Shown here: piece by piece, positions 55,693 through 64,000 of the stretch
Numbering within the stretch: position 1 is the stretch's first letter
Layout of the letters: every line of letters begins with the position of its first letter
From: Topomyia yanbarensis
Lineage: Eukaryota; Arthropoda; Insecta; Diptera; Culicidae
Length of the DNA stretch: 64,000 bases
Reading direction: 5' to 3'
Assembly (NCBI RefSeq): GCF_030247195.1
Contig: NC_080670.1
Coordinates: 40,967,524 to 41,031,523 of the forward strand
Position numbers and translations under genes: made by a program
Notes under the pieces: generated by a model
The model's database searches: none
Told to the model about the DNA's origin: nothing
Seen by the model: the letters and a program-made list of their open reading frames with translations, nothing else

Positions 55693-56311
55693 AGACGCAA
55701 TAATCTGGTCCTTTCATGAGATAGAATAAAGACGGATTGTTTCGCATTACCGACATGAATGAAGTCATATAATATTTAATTAAACGGCGCCAATGTTCTC
55801 ACTTTTACCATACTTACATACTACTTAACGCGGACTGGATCGAAGGAGTAGTACATCGTCGAAATTGTTACATTGTTCCCATTTATGCCATATTATTCTC
55901 AGAACAGCGCTTGGATATCATCAGTGGAAAAGAGGAAATGAGCTATGAAGTTTGATGCCAATCCTTGAATCGTTCTCTACTCTACAGTTTTGTTCAATGA
56001 GTGATAAAAAGGCTGCTTAACTTAGGCACCAGTACGACGGTGGATTTGTTCTCAGTCGGCATATTTGAGCACTCTTGGGGCTTGGCATACATTCCCGTTT
56101 GTATAATCGAGAATGGAAATCATTTTGTTCACGTTTCAATAGAAGTGCGTTCCAAAATGGGTGACTTTCTTTCGAGAAATGGTTTGGTTTCTTGTTATAA
56201 AATTCTAAATTAAAAATCATGTTATGCTAGTAAGTATAAGAGTTTTGCATTTTTGAACTGTAGTAAACTTGAAAACAGTTCAAAAGTATTGGTGAGCTAT
56301 GTCAGAGACTT
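55693..56311. other. Noncoding, no feature seen
   Basis: The ORFs at 56001-56220 on both strands lack recognisable domains. Confidence 0.4.
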
Positions 56312-56329
56312 GATCCAGGCAGGCATGGC

Positions 56330-56640
56330 AAAAGCACCGAACGGTGCTGCACGGTGGGCACTTCTACCAATAAACACGCCACTAAGAGCATTGAAGTTGG
56401 CACGCCGTACCGGCGCTCAACAGCAGACACCGGTCGCCGATACCAAGGCACCGGTGTCGGTGCCAGCGCATGATATTTAACCACCGTGCTCGTTGCTTCG
56501 GCAAAGCACCGACCCGAGTGTTTCTGACTTCGGTAGGCACCGTAACCGAGGTGCATCTCACATCGGCAGGCACCGCAACCGAGGTGTTTCTGGCATCGGC
56601 TGGCACCGTACCGAGTGTTTTTAAGTTCGTAAAACACGGC
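56330..56640. repeat. Left subterminal repeat zone of the 4.4-kb element
   Basis: Reiterated gcaccg, caccgtaaccgaggtg, caccgcaaccgaggtg and ccgagtgttt motifs, mirrored at 60480-60730. ORFs on both strands here are by-products of the GC-rich repeats. Confidence 0.75.
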
Positions 56641-56699
56641 AGCTTATATTTCGGTAGCGATTATCGCCGCGCTATTGCTGTCGCTTGGTAAGTGGCTCA

Positions 56700-58849
56700 A
56701 AGCAATTTGGTGCGTTCATATGCATGAACGAGCTTGGTACTTTGTGAAGAATCTGCAATGCATTATACAGTAAGGAAGGATTAAGTAGGTATGCAAGTAG
56801 GAATTATAATAGGATAAATGAATGGATTCAAAAATGGCATTGGTACTGGAGTCGAATTGTACGTCTTAGCCAACTCTTACATCAAACAACCTCAGGCCGA
56901 GTATTACGTCTGAAGACCATAACTGACCTTTATTCAGTATCAAAATTAAAAAGATTTTTCTGCACTTCGAAATTTAAATATAGTCCGGTCATTTGTATGC
57001 TTTAAAAATAAGAGAAAATTCTCTTCTAAAAACTAAAAAATTTAATATTGAGACTATCTATTTAACGATTAATAGCGATTGGATTGTAAACTCCACATTT
57101 GTATTACTAAAAGTATCATTGAAAGACTAAAGTGTCAAAGTTTTCCGAATCTTAGTACTAGATAGCTCAGTTTGAAAATTTTATTCAGGTATGGAAATAC
57201 ATATGCGCCTAAATTAAATTGAAAAGCAAATTGGAAAGCGTGATAGAAAAAAATGTTGATTTTAAATATTTTTATTCGGTCAACGCCTTTCATATGTTTT
57301 GCATAATTTTAAGACTTTTGACTCCAAATTGTTAGAATTATTATTACCGCCAAATTTACATTAGCAGAGGAAGTCAGAAGTGTTGCAAGTTCCCAGTTTG
57401 ACGGTTGTATTTTTTTTATTTGTCTCGAAATGCTCAAAATAATGTCCCGTCATTATAAAATTAATAAAAATATGATTTCTGAAAATGTAGTATAAGTCAA
57501 GGTCGTTAAGTATCCTGTAAAGTATTCAGCTTTAGTCATAATTTCAAAAAGAAATTATGTTTCCAGCCATCAGTCTGGAAAGTGAATATGTCACTGATTG
57601 AGAAAACATATTAAAAAATTCAAAGGTGTGATTTGTCTTTTCAGTTGCTTTTCATTTATTTAATATATTGTTAACGGGTTCATGATATATTTCAGTTTTG
57701 TATAGCTATTTGTGCATGAATTCTCAAACAAACTTAAGGTGTATTTAATGCATTACAGGTCGCGTTATCCGGGAAATCATTTGTCTGTTATTCGATTTTC
57801 TGGTGTAAGTCAATTAATTTTTCAACTACTAAAAAAGTAAAGTAAATTAAAGAGCTGTTCGTTGTTGTTGTGGTGTTACATGCTTTAGCTAACTTCTCAA
57901 CGTTCAAGTGAGAGGAGTCTCCTCCTGTGCGTAGTGCTTACACAAAGCATAGCTTCATTGACCAATATTGTACTGGATGGTCTGGTGGTCAATATGCTTT
58001 TAGTTTACACAAACTTTCCAACTCATGTTTGCCATCTCCGACGGACTATAAAAAGTTATGTCGATGATAGATGCCCGACCATATCAGCAAACATCATCGC
58101 ATATCCTTACATCGATCACTGTTTCCAGTACAGTTATACTCTCTATGATTGGTAAGTCTACTTACCCACTATACTATGCAAGAATTGACATCTCCTTAGA
58201 GAGTCAAAAAAAAATTATGCATCTAAAATGCATGCAGAAATTAAATTTTGCCGAGCAAATTGTAAAAACCCATTTGAAGCTGGCTTTTGTATACCTTAAA
58301 GCAGAATAGATATAAAAAGGACAAGGTATCGGATCAATTATTAAAAATGCAGAATATAGCAAGACAAAAATCTAGTCTTCAGAATGTGGTTTGGGTGATC
58401 ACTTACCATCTTGTCAACTAAATTTGTCTTTGTTTTATTGAGTTTACATGCGGAATGATGAATATAGCTTATATAGTATAACTATCGAAGAACTGATAAG
58501 GACTAGGACACTAGCTAGCGATATTTATGATAACGTAAATTTTTCTAAATTAATTCTCTATAAGTCTATAAGTACAGCGAACCAAACGGCACGTCAACAC
58601 ACGGACGCCGTTGGATGTGCCAGAAAAGTAATGAAGTCCGGCCAAAATTCATTTCAATGCATTGTGCTGTGTTAAAAGTTTTGTAATGGCACTGGTAATG
58701 ACGTATAAAGCGGAAATAAATCGTATGGGCGCGCCTTGATTGTGCCCTAACGCCTTTACATACAATAACGTGTTTCAAGTAATTTTGAAAATTGAAGTTC
58801 TCTGCAGTAGGTAACTTGCTACAAATGATATGAACAATTCCAGTTCCAT
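56700..58849. other. Core of the 4.4-kb element, left part
   Basis: AT-rich. The plus ORFs at 57934-58309 and 58448-58675 show no hAT catalytic motifs or BED finger. Confidence 0.45.
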
Positions 58850-59102
58850 TAAGGGACCATTAATAAATTACGTAACGCAAAAATTGCCCAAAATTGACTC
58901 CCCCCTCCCCCTATGTAACAAATTGTCACAAATTTCTCCATCCCCCCCTCCCCTGTTACGTAACAAATTCCAAGAAAAAATTTTTTTCTTCGATGAAAAC
59001 ATGTTACGTAACGATGTAGTTAACACCCCCTCCCCCCTATGTCCCAACTTGTCGTACCCCTCCCCCCCTAAATGCGTTACGTAATTTATGAATGGTCCCT
59101 TA
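58850..59102. mobile_element. MITE with ACGTAAC motifs (253 bp)
   Basis: TAAGGGACCATTAATAAATT and its inverse at right (TAAGGGACCATTCATAAATT), then acgtaacgca on both sides. Internal gttacgtaac motifs and ccccctccccc tracts. TA flanks likely. Confidence 0.87.
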
Positions 59103-59947
59103 GAGTAAAGCAAAGCCTCTCTCCCTTTTAACTTACCAGGCCGAGGTGCTTGGAATGAATATAAAATATTTGAGAAACATGATCATACATGACCTTGTTT
59201 TAGCGAAGGGCCACAATTTTATATGAGGTTAGCTCCTCTGAAAATACGTTTTATTACCGCAATGATAAAACTAGTACTGTAATTTGACATTCTAATTGAA
59301 ATTAATTATTTTTTCAAAACAACCTGGTAACCCATTCACTTTCCCAGAATAATCGACTTACAGGTAATAGCATCACCGGATAAACTGATTTTTTCAGTGT
59401 CTCCATTTTGTCAGCCTAAAAAGCACTATGAGGCAGTTCATCACTATTTTAGCTAAATATTGTAATAGAGTTAGCGACACGAAATGACTCAATACTTTAT
59501 TATTACGACCAGCAATAGATAGAATATATAAAAATTGGTACCAAAGTTTCGTATAATAAAAATTATCCAAATGCTGTGAAATACTTGTGATTGATTGATC
59601 GAAAATTCGAAACATGTGCCCAATTCTAACGCCATAATAAGATTGAGTTGTATAGAAATACCAATTAAATGGCGCCAATAGGAATAGATTCAAATTGAGC
59701 TAAGCACCATATGTGCGTTATCCGTATAGATTGGGATCATAAAAAAAATAAAAAACATGTTTATCGATGGCAAAGTTCCTATCTTTTGCTTTCAATTAGA
59801 TATACATTTGCAAGAAGATAAAGAAATAGAATTTTCATTGACTAGTATTTCCAAGACGCAAAATTAAAAAAAAATCCGCTATCCGCGATCTATACTTGCA
59901 TCGACTTTGGATATTTTATAATTACATATCTAACTAAAAATCAAACT
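59103..59947. other. Core of the 4.4-kb element, right part
   Basis: The minus ORF at 59394-59693 (aromatic-rich) is not recognisable as a transposase. Confidence 0.4.
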
Positions 59948-59955
59948 GCCGTGAT

Positions 59956-60360
59956 CAGAGTTACAAATAATCGAAGCTTTATTTTGACGGCTGAAAATGA
60001 ACCTGATGCGACTCGCGGTGAATAGAAAAAATATTCATTCAAATATCCATGTTATTCATTCAGTCGAACATCGAACAATATATTCATTTCACTAATTATC
60101 AAGGAAAATGTTTTCAAATGCCGGTAAAGCATATGAAACAACAATCATCATCGCTTACATTATGTCAAGGCCTACTTTGATGTGTTTGATTCGTTGCTAC
60201 ATGGTCGTTTCGTGTAATAATCGGAGATGAATGAAAATATGCATGGATGAATGGGTGTTTTGTTCGTTTGACGTTTTCAGCTGCGTCACTGAATATTGAA
60301 AATGAATGTGGCTGAATATGATCAATTTTCATTCAATGAGTTTGAATATTTTTAACTCTG
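59956..60360. mobile_element. hAT-like MITE (405 bp) nested in the 4.4-kb element
   Basis: CAGAGTTACAAATA and CAGAGTTAAAAATA (inverse) ends, flanked by GCCGTGAT at 59948-59955 and 60361-60368. The interior reiterates tgaatat/atattcattc motifs. Confidence 0.9.
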
Positions 60361-60479
60361 GCCGTGATTATAGAAGTATATTTTCTGTTCTCTTTTATTC
60401 CGTCGCACCGAAAAATCTTTTTTTCTTTCTTTTTGTGCATATGCTAGCGGACTTAAACATTCTCGCTTTGATACGGGTG

Positions 60480-60735
60480 CAAAGTCAAAGAGTTTCCGAG
60501 GTGTTATCCGAAGTTGAAAGCGCTCGGCTCCGGTGCTTCAGAAATTTCAAAGCACCCGGCCCGAGTGTTTTCCGAAGCATCCAAGCACCGGATCGAAAAT
60601 GTAACACCGCCACCGACACAGGTGCTTCGTTTATCGTGCATCGGTGCTTCGTATCGAGCACTGGCTTGGGGTGCTCATTTCAATACACTCGGTTGTGGTG
60701 TTAAAATGCAGCACGCGGTGCCGTGGCGTGTTTGG
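60480..60735. repeat. Right subterminal repeat zone of the 4.4-kb element
   Basis: Reiterated ggtgcttcg, gcaccggatcg and ccgagtgtttt motifs, inverse of 56330-56640. Confidence 0.75.
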
Positions 60736-60752
60736 ACATGCCTGGATCCAGG

Positions 60753-61127
60753 TGAAGTAGAATACCTTTCAAGATATTAATTATAATATAGCCGTTTTTT
60801 CGTCGCGGAGTTTTCAATAAAATCAGTGTATTAAACATGATTTTTAGATGCTTCGATGAAATCTCTTGGTTACGCCAGTTAAGCCCGATATCATCACGCT
60901 TAACTTCTAAACCAGCTTTACCGGTGCGTTAAACCTGTCTCAAAAGTCAAGCATGGGCGAAGAAATTGACGCTTATTTTATCAATCAGTATAAGGACTGA
61001 TAGCTTCATCCTCGCTTTATTTTTAAAACACACTGTTATGCAGGGAAAAAATATCAGCATCTGAACTGTCACAATCCAATGTGCGCTCCCGTAATTTATA
61101 TTATCTTGACGTACTGTGTTAAAGTTG
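60753..61127. other. Noncoding, no feature seen
   Basis: Spacer between the 4.4-kb element and the palindromic MITE. Confidence 0.4.
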
Positions 61128-61295
61128 CCCAGTAAAGCTCAGCCGGAAATGAACTGGAATTCTGGCTGGTTCCAGTTCGTATTCCGGCTCCAGTGACACA
61201 ACCGATTCTAACTAGAATCGGTTGTGTCACTGGAGCCGGTGTACGAACTGAAACCAGCCAGGATTCCAGTTCATTTCCGGCTGAACTTTACTGGG
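61128..61295. mobile_element. Palindromic MITE, 84-bp arms
   Basis: CCCAGTAAAGctcagccgga to the centre at about 61211 (ctaactagaatcgg), then its inverse ending CTTTACTGGG. The arms differ at only a few positions, so it is probably young. A single-arm copy is at 33762-33850. Confidence 0.9.
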
Positions 61296-61739
61296 TGGTA
61301 CAGCCGAACAGCTCTCCAACCACACGGCATCGTTCGCTGTATAAAAACCGCATCATTCTGATCGGCGAACTAATATCGGTAATGCAGATGTACTATTTGC
61401 TCAGAGCGTAGTTAAGATCGCCAAACGGTGGTCTATCCTTACAAAAACTTAGTGGACATTTAAGAAATCTTCAGCGAAACTCGCACATGCAGGAAAATTT
61501 GTTTCATTTCTCATTTATTAATTAATTTATTTATTAAAATAATTCGTCCGCCAAAAAAGTCTTAATGAATAGCAATGCGACGATTCACCAAACTCGAACA
61601 AATCCTCGACCGTGCAGAAAGTTCGCATACATGCTGTTATCGGCTCGTTAAATCCAAACTTACGGTGGAATCTGGGTTCTAGTAAGCTAGATGAGCGTAG
61701 AGAACGTTGCGAGGCATAAAAATAAAGAAGGGATATGAT
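61296..61739. other. Noncoding, no feature seen
   Basis: No recognised gene. Confidence 0.4.
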
Positions 61740-62060
61740 TTTTGGGAGTTAACTTCAGCGTTTAGCAGCTTTGCTATACAAATACTACTTACTGATGCTT
61801 CCTGTGTTGTTCCAGTGTGTCAAGACCGATCAGGCGACATCGAGCAGAATATGGTGGAAGGTCGAGAGGATTTCGCCAGAGAAGATCAAGTAGTGAAAGT
61901 CGGACAAATCTTTTCTGCACCCGTTCAATCCGTAAGCTCCATGTAAGCTGATGAGCACTCCAAATCAACGGAGCATTTTCAAGTAGTACGCGAACCAGCG
62001 AACAATAAATATAACGTCTTTCTGGAAATGAAGCCGAGTGGTCGAGTTGCGTTCGAAATT
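61740..62060 (-). pseudogene. Jockey/CR1-like non-LTR RT C-terminal fragment
   Basis: Minus strand: YIYCSLVRVLLENAPLIWSA, HQLTWSLRIERVQKRFVRLS, then LLWRNPLDLPPY and RCRLIGLDTLE. The order (S-VR-LLE-APLIWS, IE-VQKRF-R, W-PLDLPPY--RCRLIGLDTL) is the conserved stretch downstream of the RT core in Jockey/CR1-type elements. It is broken by stops and frame changes, and both ends are lost. Confidence 0.75.
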
Positions 62061-62583
62061 AAAGCCTTTACTTATCGATTTGGTAGTCGTAACGTATCGG
62101 ACTAAACATGCGGTGAAAAGTTATAACTTGGCATTTTGCAATACAAATAATTAACCAGTTTCAGTCGTATACAGATCGGACTACGAGGTACAATTACAAA
62201 TCATAGCATAGCATAGCAAAGCATAGCAAAAACGACCGCACTCATCATGGGTGGCTGATACAGTGAAATCTTTTTATATGATAGTATAGTTTACTGCACA
62301 CCTGGCCATGTCCTTACGATCGCAAAAGGGAAGGAAATGTTAGTTGAATACCTACTTAAGAAGAAGGAACCCACGCAATCTCCATAATACCTACGGATGT
62401 TCGATTTTGTTAGTAGAGAAGGAAAATGGGATGTAGGTTTAGAGTGATTTTATATATTCAACAAAATGGATAATTATAATTATTATAAATCGGATTGATC
62501 TCACCAGACTTATTTAAGTGATGACACCACCGACAGACTACTTTCTCCAAACATACCTCTTAGTTGGGTCACCACAGCAATGA
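62061..62583. other. Noncoding; short CATAG repeat
   Basis: catagcatagcatagcaaag at about 62204-62230 is a small pentanucleotide repeat. Confidence 0.6.
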
Positions 62584-62589
62584 AAAATT

Positions 62590-62650
62590 TAAGGGTTGTG
62601 TACAAGACACGACCACGATGACATTAAAAATGCAGCCAGTTTTATGAGCA
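62590..62650 (+). repeat. Interspersed repeat shared with 2590-2650
   Basis: gttgtgtacaagacacgacc and atgacattaaaaatgcag match the block at 2593. Confidence 0.55.
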
Positions 62651-62870
62651 AGCAATATTATCCGTGGCCAAATTAAAATCTTAATGTCATCGACTGTTTC
62701 AGAACTCCACACAGGCATGCTTTTCTTCACTAGAGATAATTGTTGAATTTTTAAATTAAAATTGATAGTCTGTAGTTTGACAAATTCAAGTTTTAAAAAA
62801 GTTTTATTCAAATCCCCGAAATGTGAACATAAATTAATGATGCTCACAAACAAAACCTTACATCTCGTGT

Positions 62871-63092
62871 GTTTTTTGAAAAGGGCCAATAAGCATACTG
62901 TCAAAATTCACTTTAAGAGGAAATTCTGGACAAACCATTAATCGCCGATTATGAAATACAGCAACAGACGAAAAAGAAAACTTTTCTCTTTCATAAAATG
63001 TTAACATCCATTCACGACGAGTTACGGTTTGTCCGGAATTTTCTCCCAAAGTGAATTTTGACAGCATGCTTATTGGCCCTTCTCAAAAAACC
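62871..63092. mobile_element. MITE with ~65-bp TIRs, relative of 43603-43848
   Basis: Arms gttttttgaaaagggccaat through aagcatactgtcaaaattca and attctggacaaacc, inverted at the right with few changes. The middle holds agaaaacttttctcttt, as in the 43.6-kb copy, but the outer ends differ between the two. Confidence 0.88.
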
Positions 63093-63359
63093 CGCGTGAC
63101 ATCTACCTTTAAATACCTTCTATCAAATAAATGTTTGCAAGCACGATAGAAAAATAACTGGTCATAAATCAAATTATTCGTAAACGAAGAAAGTTTAACA
63201 TATGCATCTTTATATATTCGGTGGTTTAATTAACATTAACTCTGAAATGTTCTATATGTGGGGTCCATTGATGGAATCCTGAAAAGGACTATTTGTGGGA
63301 TGCACAAACACGCGTGCTATGGAATGAAAAGTACTAAACTAACTAAGGGCATTTGGTTT
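63093..63359. other. Noncoding, no feature seen
   Basis: AT-rich spacer. Confidence 0.4.
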
Positions 63360-63562
63360 AACAAAAATAACATGCAGAATGGAACAATTAGTCAGCTGCA
63401 AAAAAGGTTTGCCATCTTTTCTAACCGCACGCTACTTACATCAGATAAATATTTCGAAATGAAAACATTTCTCTTCAGCATCTAATATGAAATACTGATA
63501 GCTTGAAACGTGACATTGGCTTTTATCACTTTCGCACTGATGATGGAAGGACTTCCTTCATG
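63360..63562 (+). repeat. Direct repeat, unit 1
   Basis: aaaaataacatgcagaatgg, gctacttacatcagataaat, gaaatactgatagcttgaaa and cttttatcactttcgcactg recur in order at 63783-64000, period about 422 bp. Confidence 0.88.
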
Positions 63563-63782
63563 CAGAATAACGAAAAAAATATTTGCGGATTTTTCACATC
63601 CTCCAATTTCTATAATATTGCAGATTTTTGTATTGTTTCGGAAGGATAATATTAAACAAATCACTGATTGTTGTAAATTTCAGGTTGTCAATGTACGCAC
63701 AAACAAAACGTAACGAATATAAACGGCGAAATTAGGTTATCGCAGTCATTGTCAGGAATTTTTCAAATTTGTTCATCTTTGT

Positions 63783-64000
63783 TACAAAAAAATAACATGC
63801 GAAATGGAACAATCAGTCAGCCGCAACTACGGTTTGCCGTCTGTTCCAGCCGCGCGCTACTTACATCGGATAAATAATTAAAATTGGAAAGAAACAAACA
63901 ACCTTCCCCTTCAGCAGATAATTTGAAATACTGATAGTTTGAAACGTGACATCGGCTTTTATCACTTTCGCATTGTTGATAGAAGGACTGCCTTCATGCA
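63783..64000 (+). repeat. Direct repeat, unit 2 (runs off the window)
   Basis: Diverged copy (about 85-90%) of 63360-63562, ending at the window edge at the same cttcatgca, so the array may continue. Between the units (63563-63782) lies AT-rich unassigned DNA. Confidence 0.88.

Larger units (their letters stand above)
56320..60744. mobile_element. 4.4-kb hAT-like element with GCACCG subterminal arrays
   Basis: Ends CAGGCATGgcaaaagcaccg and CAGGCATGtccaaacacgcc (inverse, right), flanked by GATCCAGG at 56312-56319 and 60745-60752 (8-bp target duplication). About 300 bp inside each end is GC-rich and reiterates gcaccg / accgaggtg / gagtgttt motifs, likely transposase-binding sites. The 3.7-kb AT-rich core has no recognisable transposase. 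It hosts MITEs at 58850-59102 and 59956-60360. Confidence 0.85.

Noticed and set aside
60306..60780. Plus-strand ORFs of 132 and 88 codons
   Set aside because: They lie over the right end and subterminal repeat zone of the 4.4-kb hAT-like element; the amino-acid pattern reflects GCACCG-type motifs.
1..64000. LTR retrotransposons and integrated viral genes
   Set aside because: I found no paired LTRs with TG..CA ends, no gag/protease/integrase motifs, and no recognisable viral protein in any listed frame.

Overview
This window looks like eukaryotic, intron- and repeat-rich DNA. It is AT-rich and has no operons or dense coding. It is packed with small DNA transposons, RTE- and RNase H-type non-LTR remnants, a mini-Helitron, satellites and microsatellites. 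Several motif types recall culicine mosquito (Aedes-like) repeats, but species assignment is inference. I found no complete host gene. The best host coding candidates are short exon-like ORFs: 218-363 (+), 34495-34716 (-, signal peptide), 39989-40243 (+), 42270-42566 (-), 45222-45479 (-) and 50174-50354 (-).

Layout. 0-7 kb: sparse sequence with several TA-flanked inverted-repeat elements. 7.0-10.3 kb: two inverted copies of one hAT-like element; the left copy carries two nested hAT-like insertions, each with an 8-bp target duplication and an empty counterpart site in the right copy. 10.5-19.1 kb: a 6.2-kb hAT-like element (TSD ACTACCAA) carrying two oppositely oriented arrays of a ~119-bp satellite and a pogo-like element with a transposase HTH remnant, followed by a 5'-truncated RNase H-type non-LTR element; both sit inside what looks like one older MITE. 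21.8-25.1 kb: a 3.3-kb hAT-like element with ~400-bp inverted arms. 27-30.3 kb: two decayed RTE fragments, a 9-bp minisatellite and its degenerate tail. 32.4-34.5 kb: convergent copies of a repeat with a tRNA-like (A-box) head, a 570-bp foldback and a 119-bp MITE dated by an empty site. 37-39.3 kb: nested elements. 42 kb: a GC-rich island with a minus-strand ORF and polyadenylation signal. 46.3-50.1 kb: a TIR element filled with ~310-bp tandem units, then a TA element with another nested inside it. 51.2-52.8 kb: a large foldback. 53.1 kb: a mini-Helitron. 56.3-60.7 kb: a 4.4-kb hAT-like element (TSD GATCCAGG) with nested MITEs. 61-64 kb: a perfect-looking palindromic MITE, a Jockey/CR1-like RT fragment, a long-TIR MITE and a direct repeat running off the edge.

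The window is best read as a transposon stratigraphy. At least eight hAT-type insertions keep matched 8-bp target duplications, yet none contains a recognisable transposase, so all are presumably mobilised in trans. Boundaries were read by eye; copy identities are estimates.
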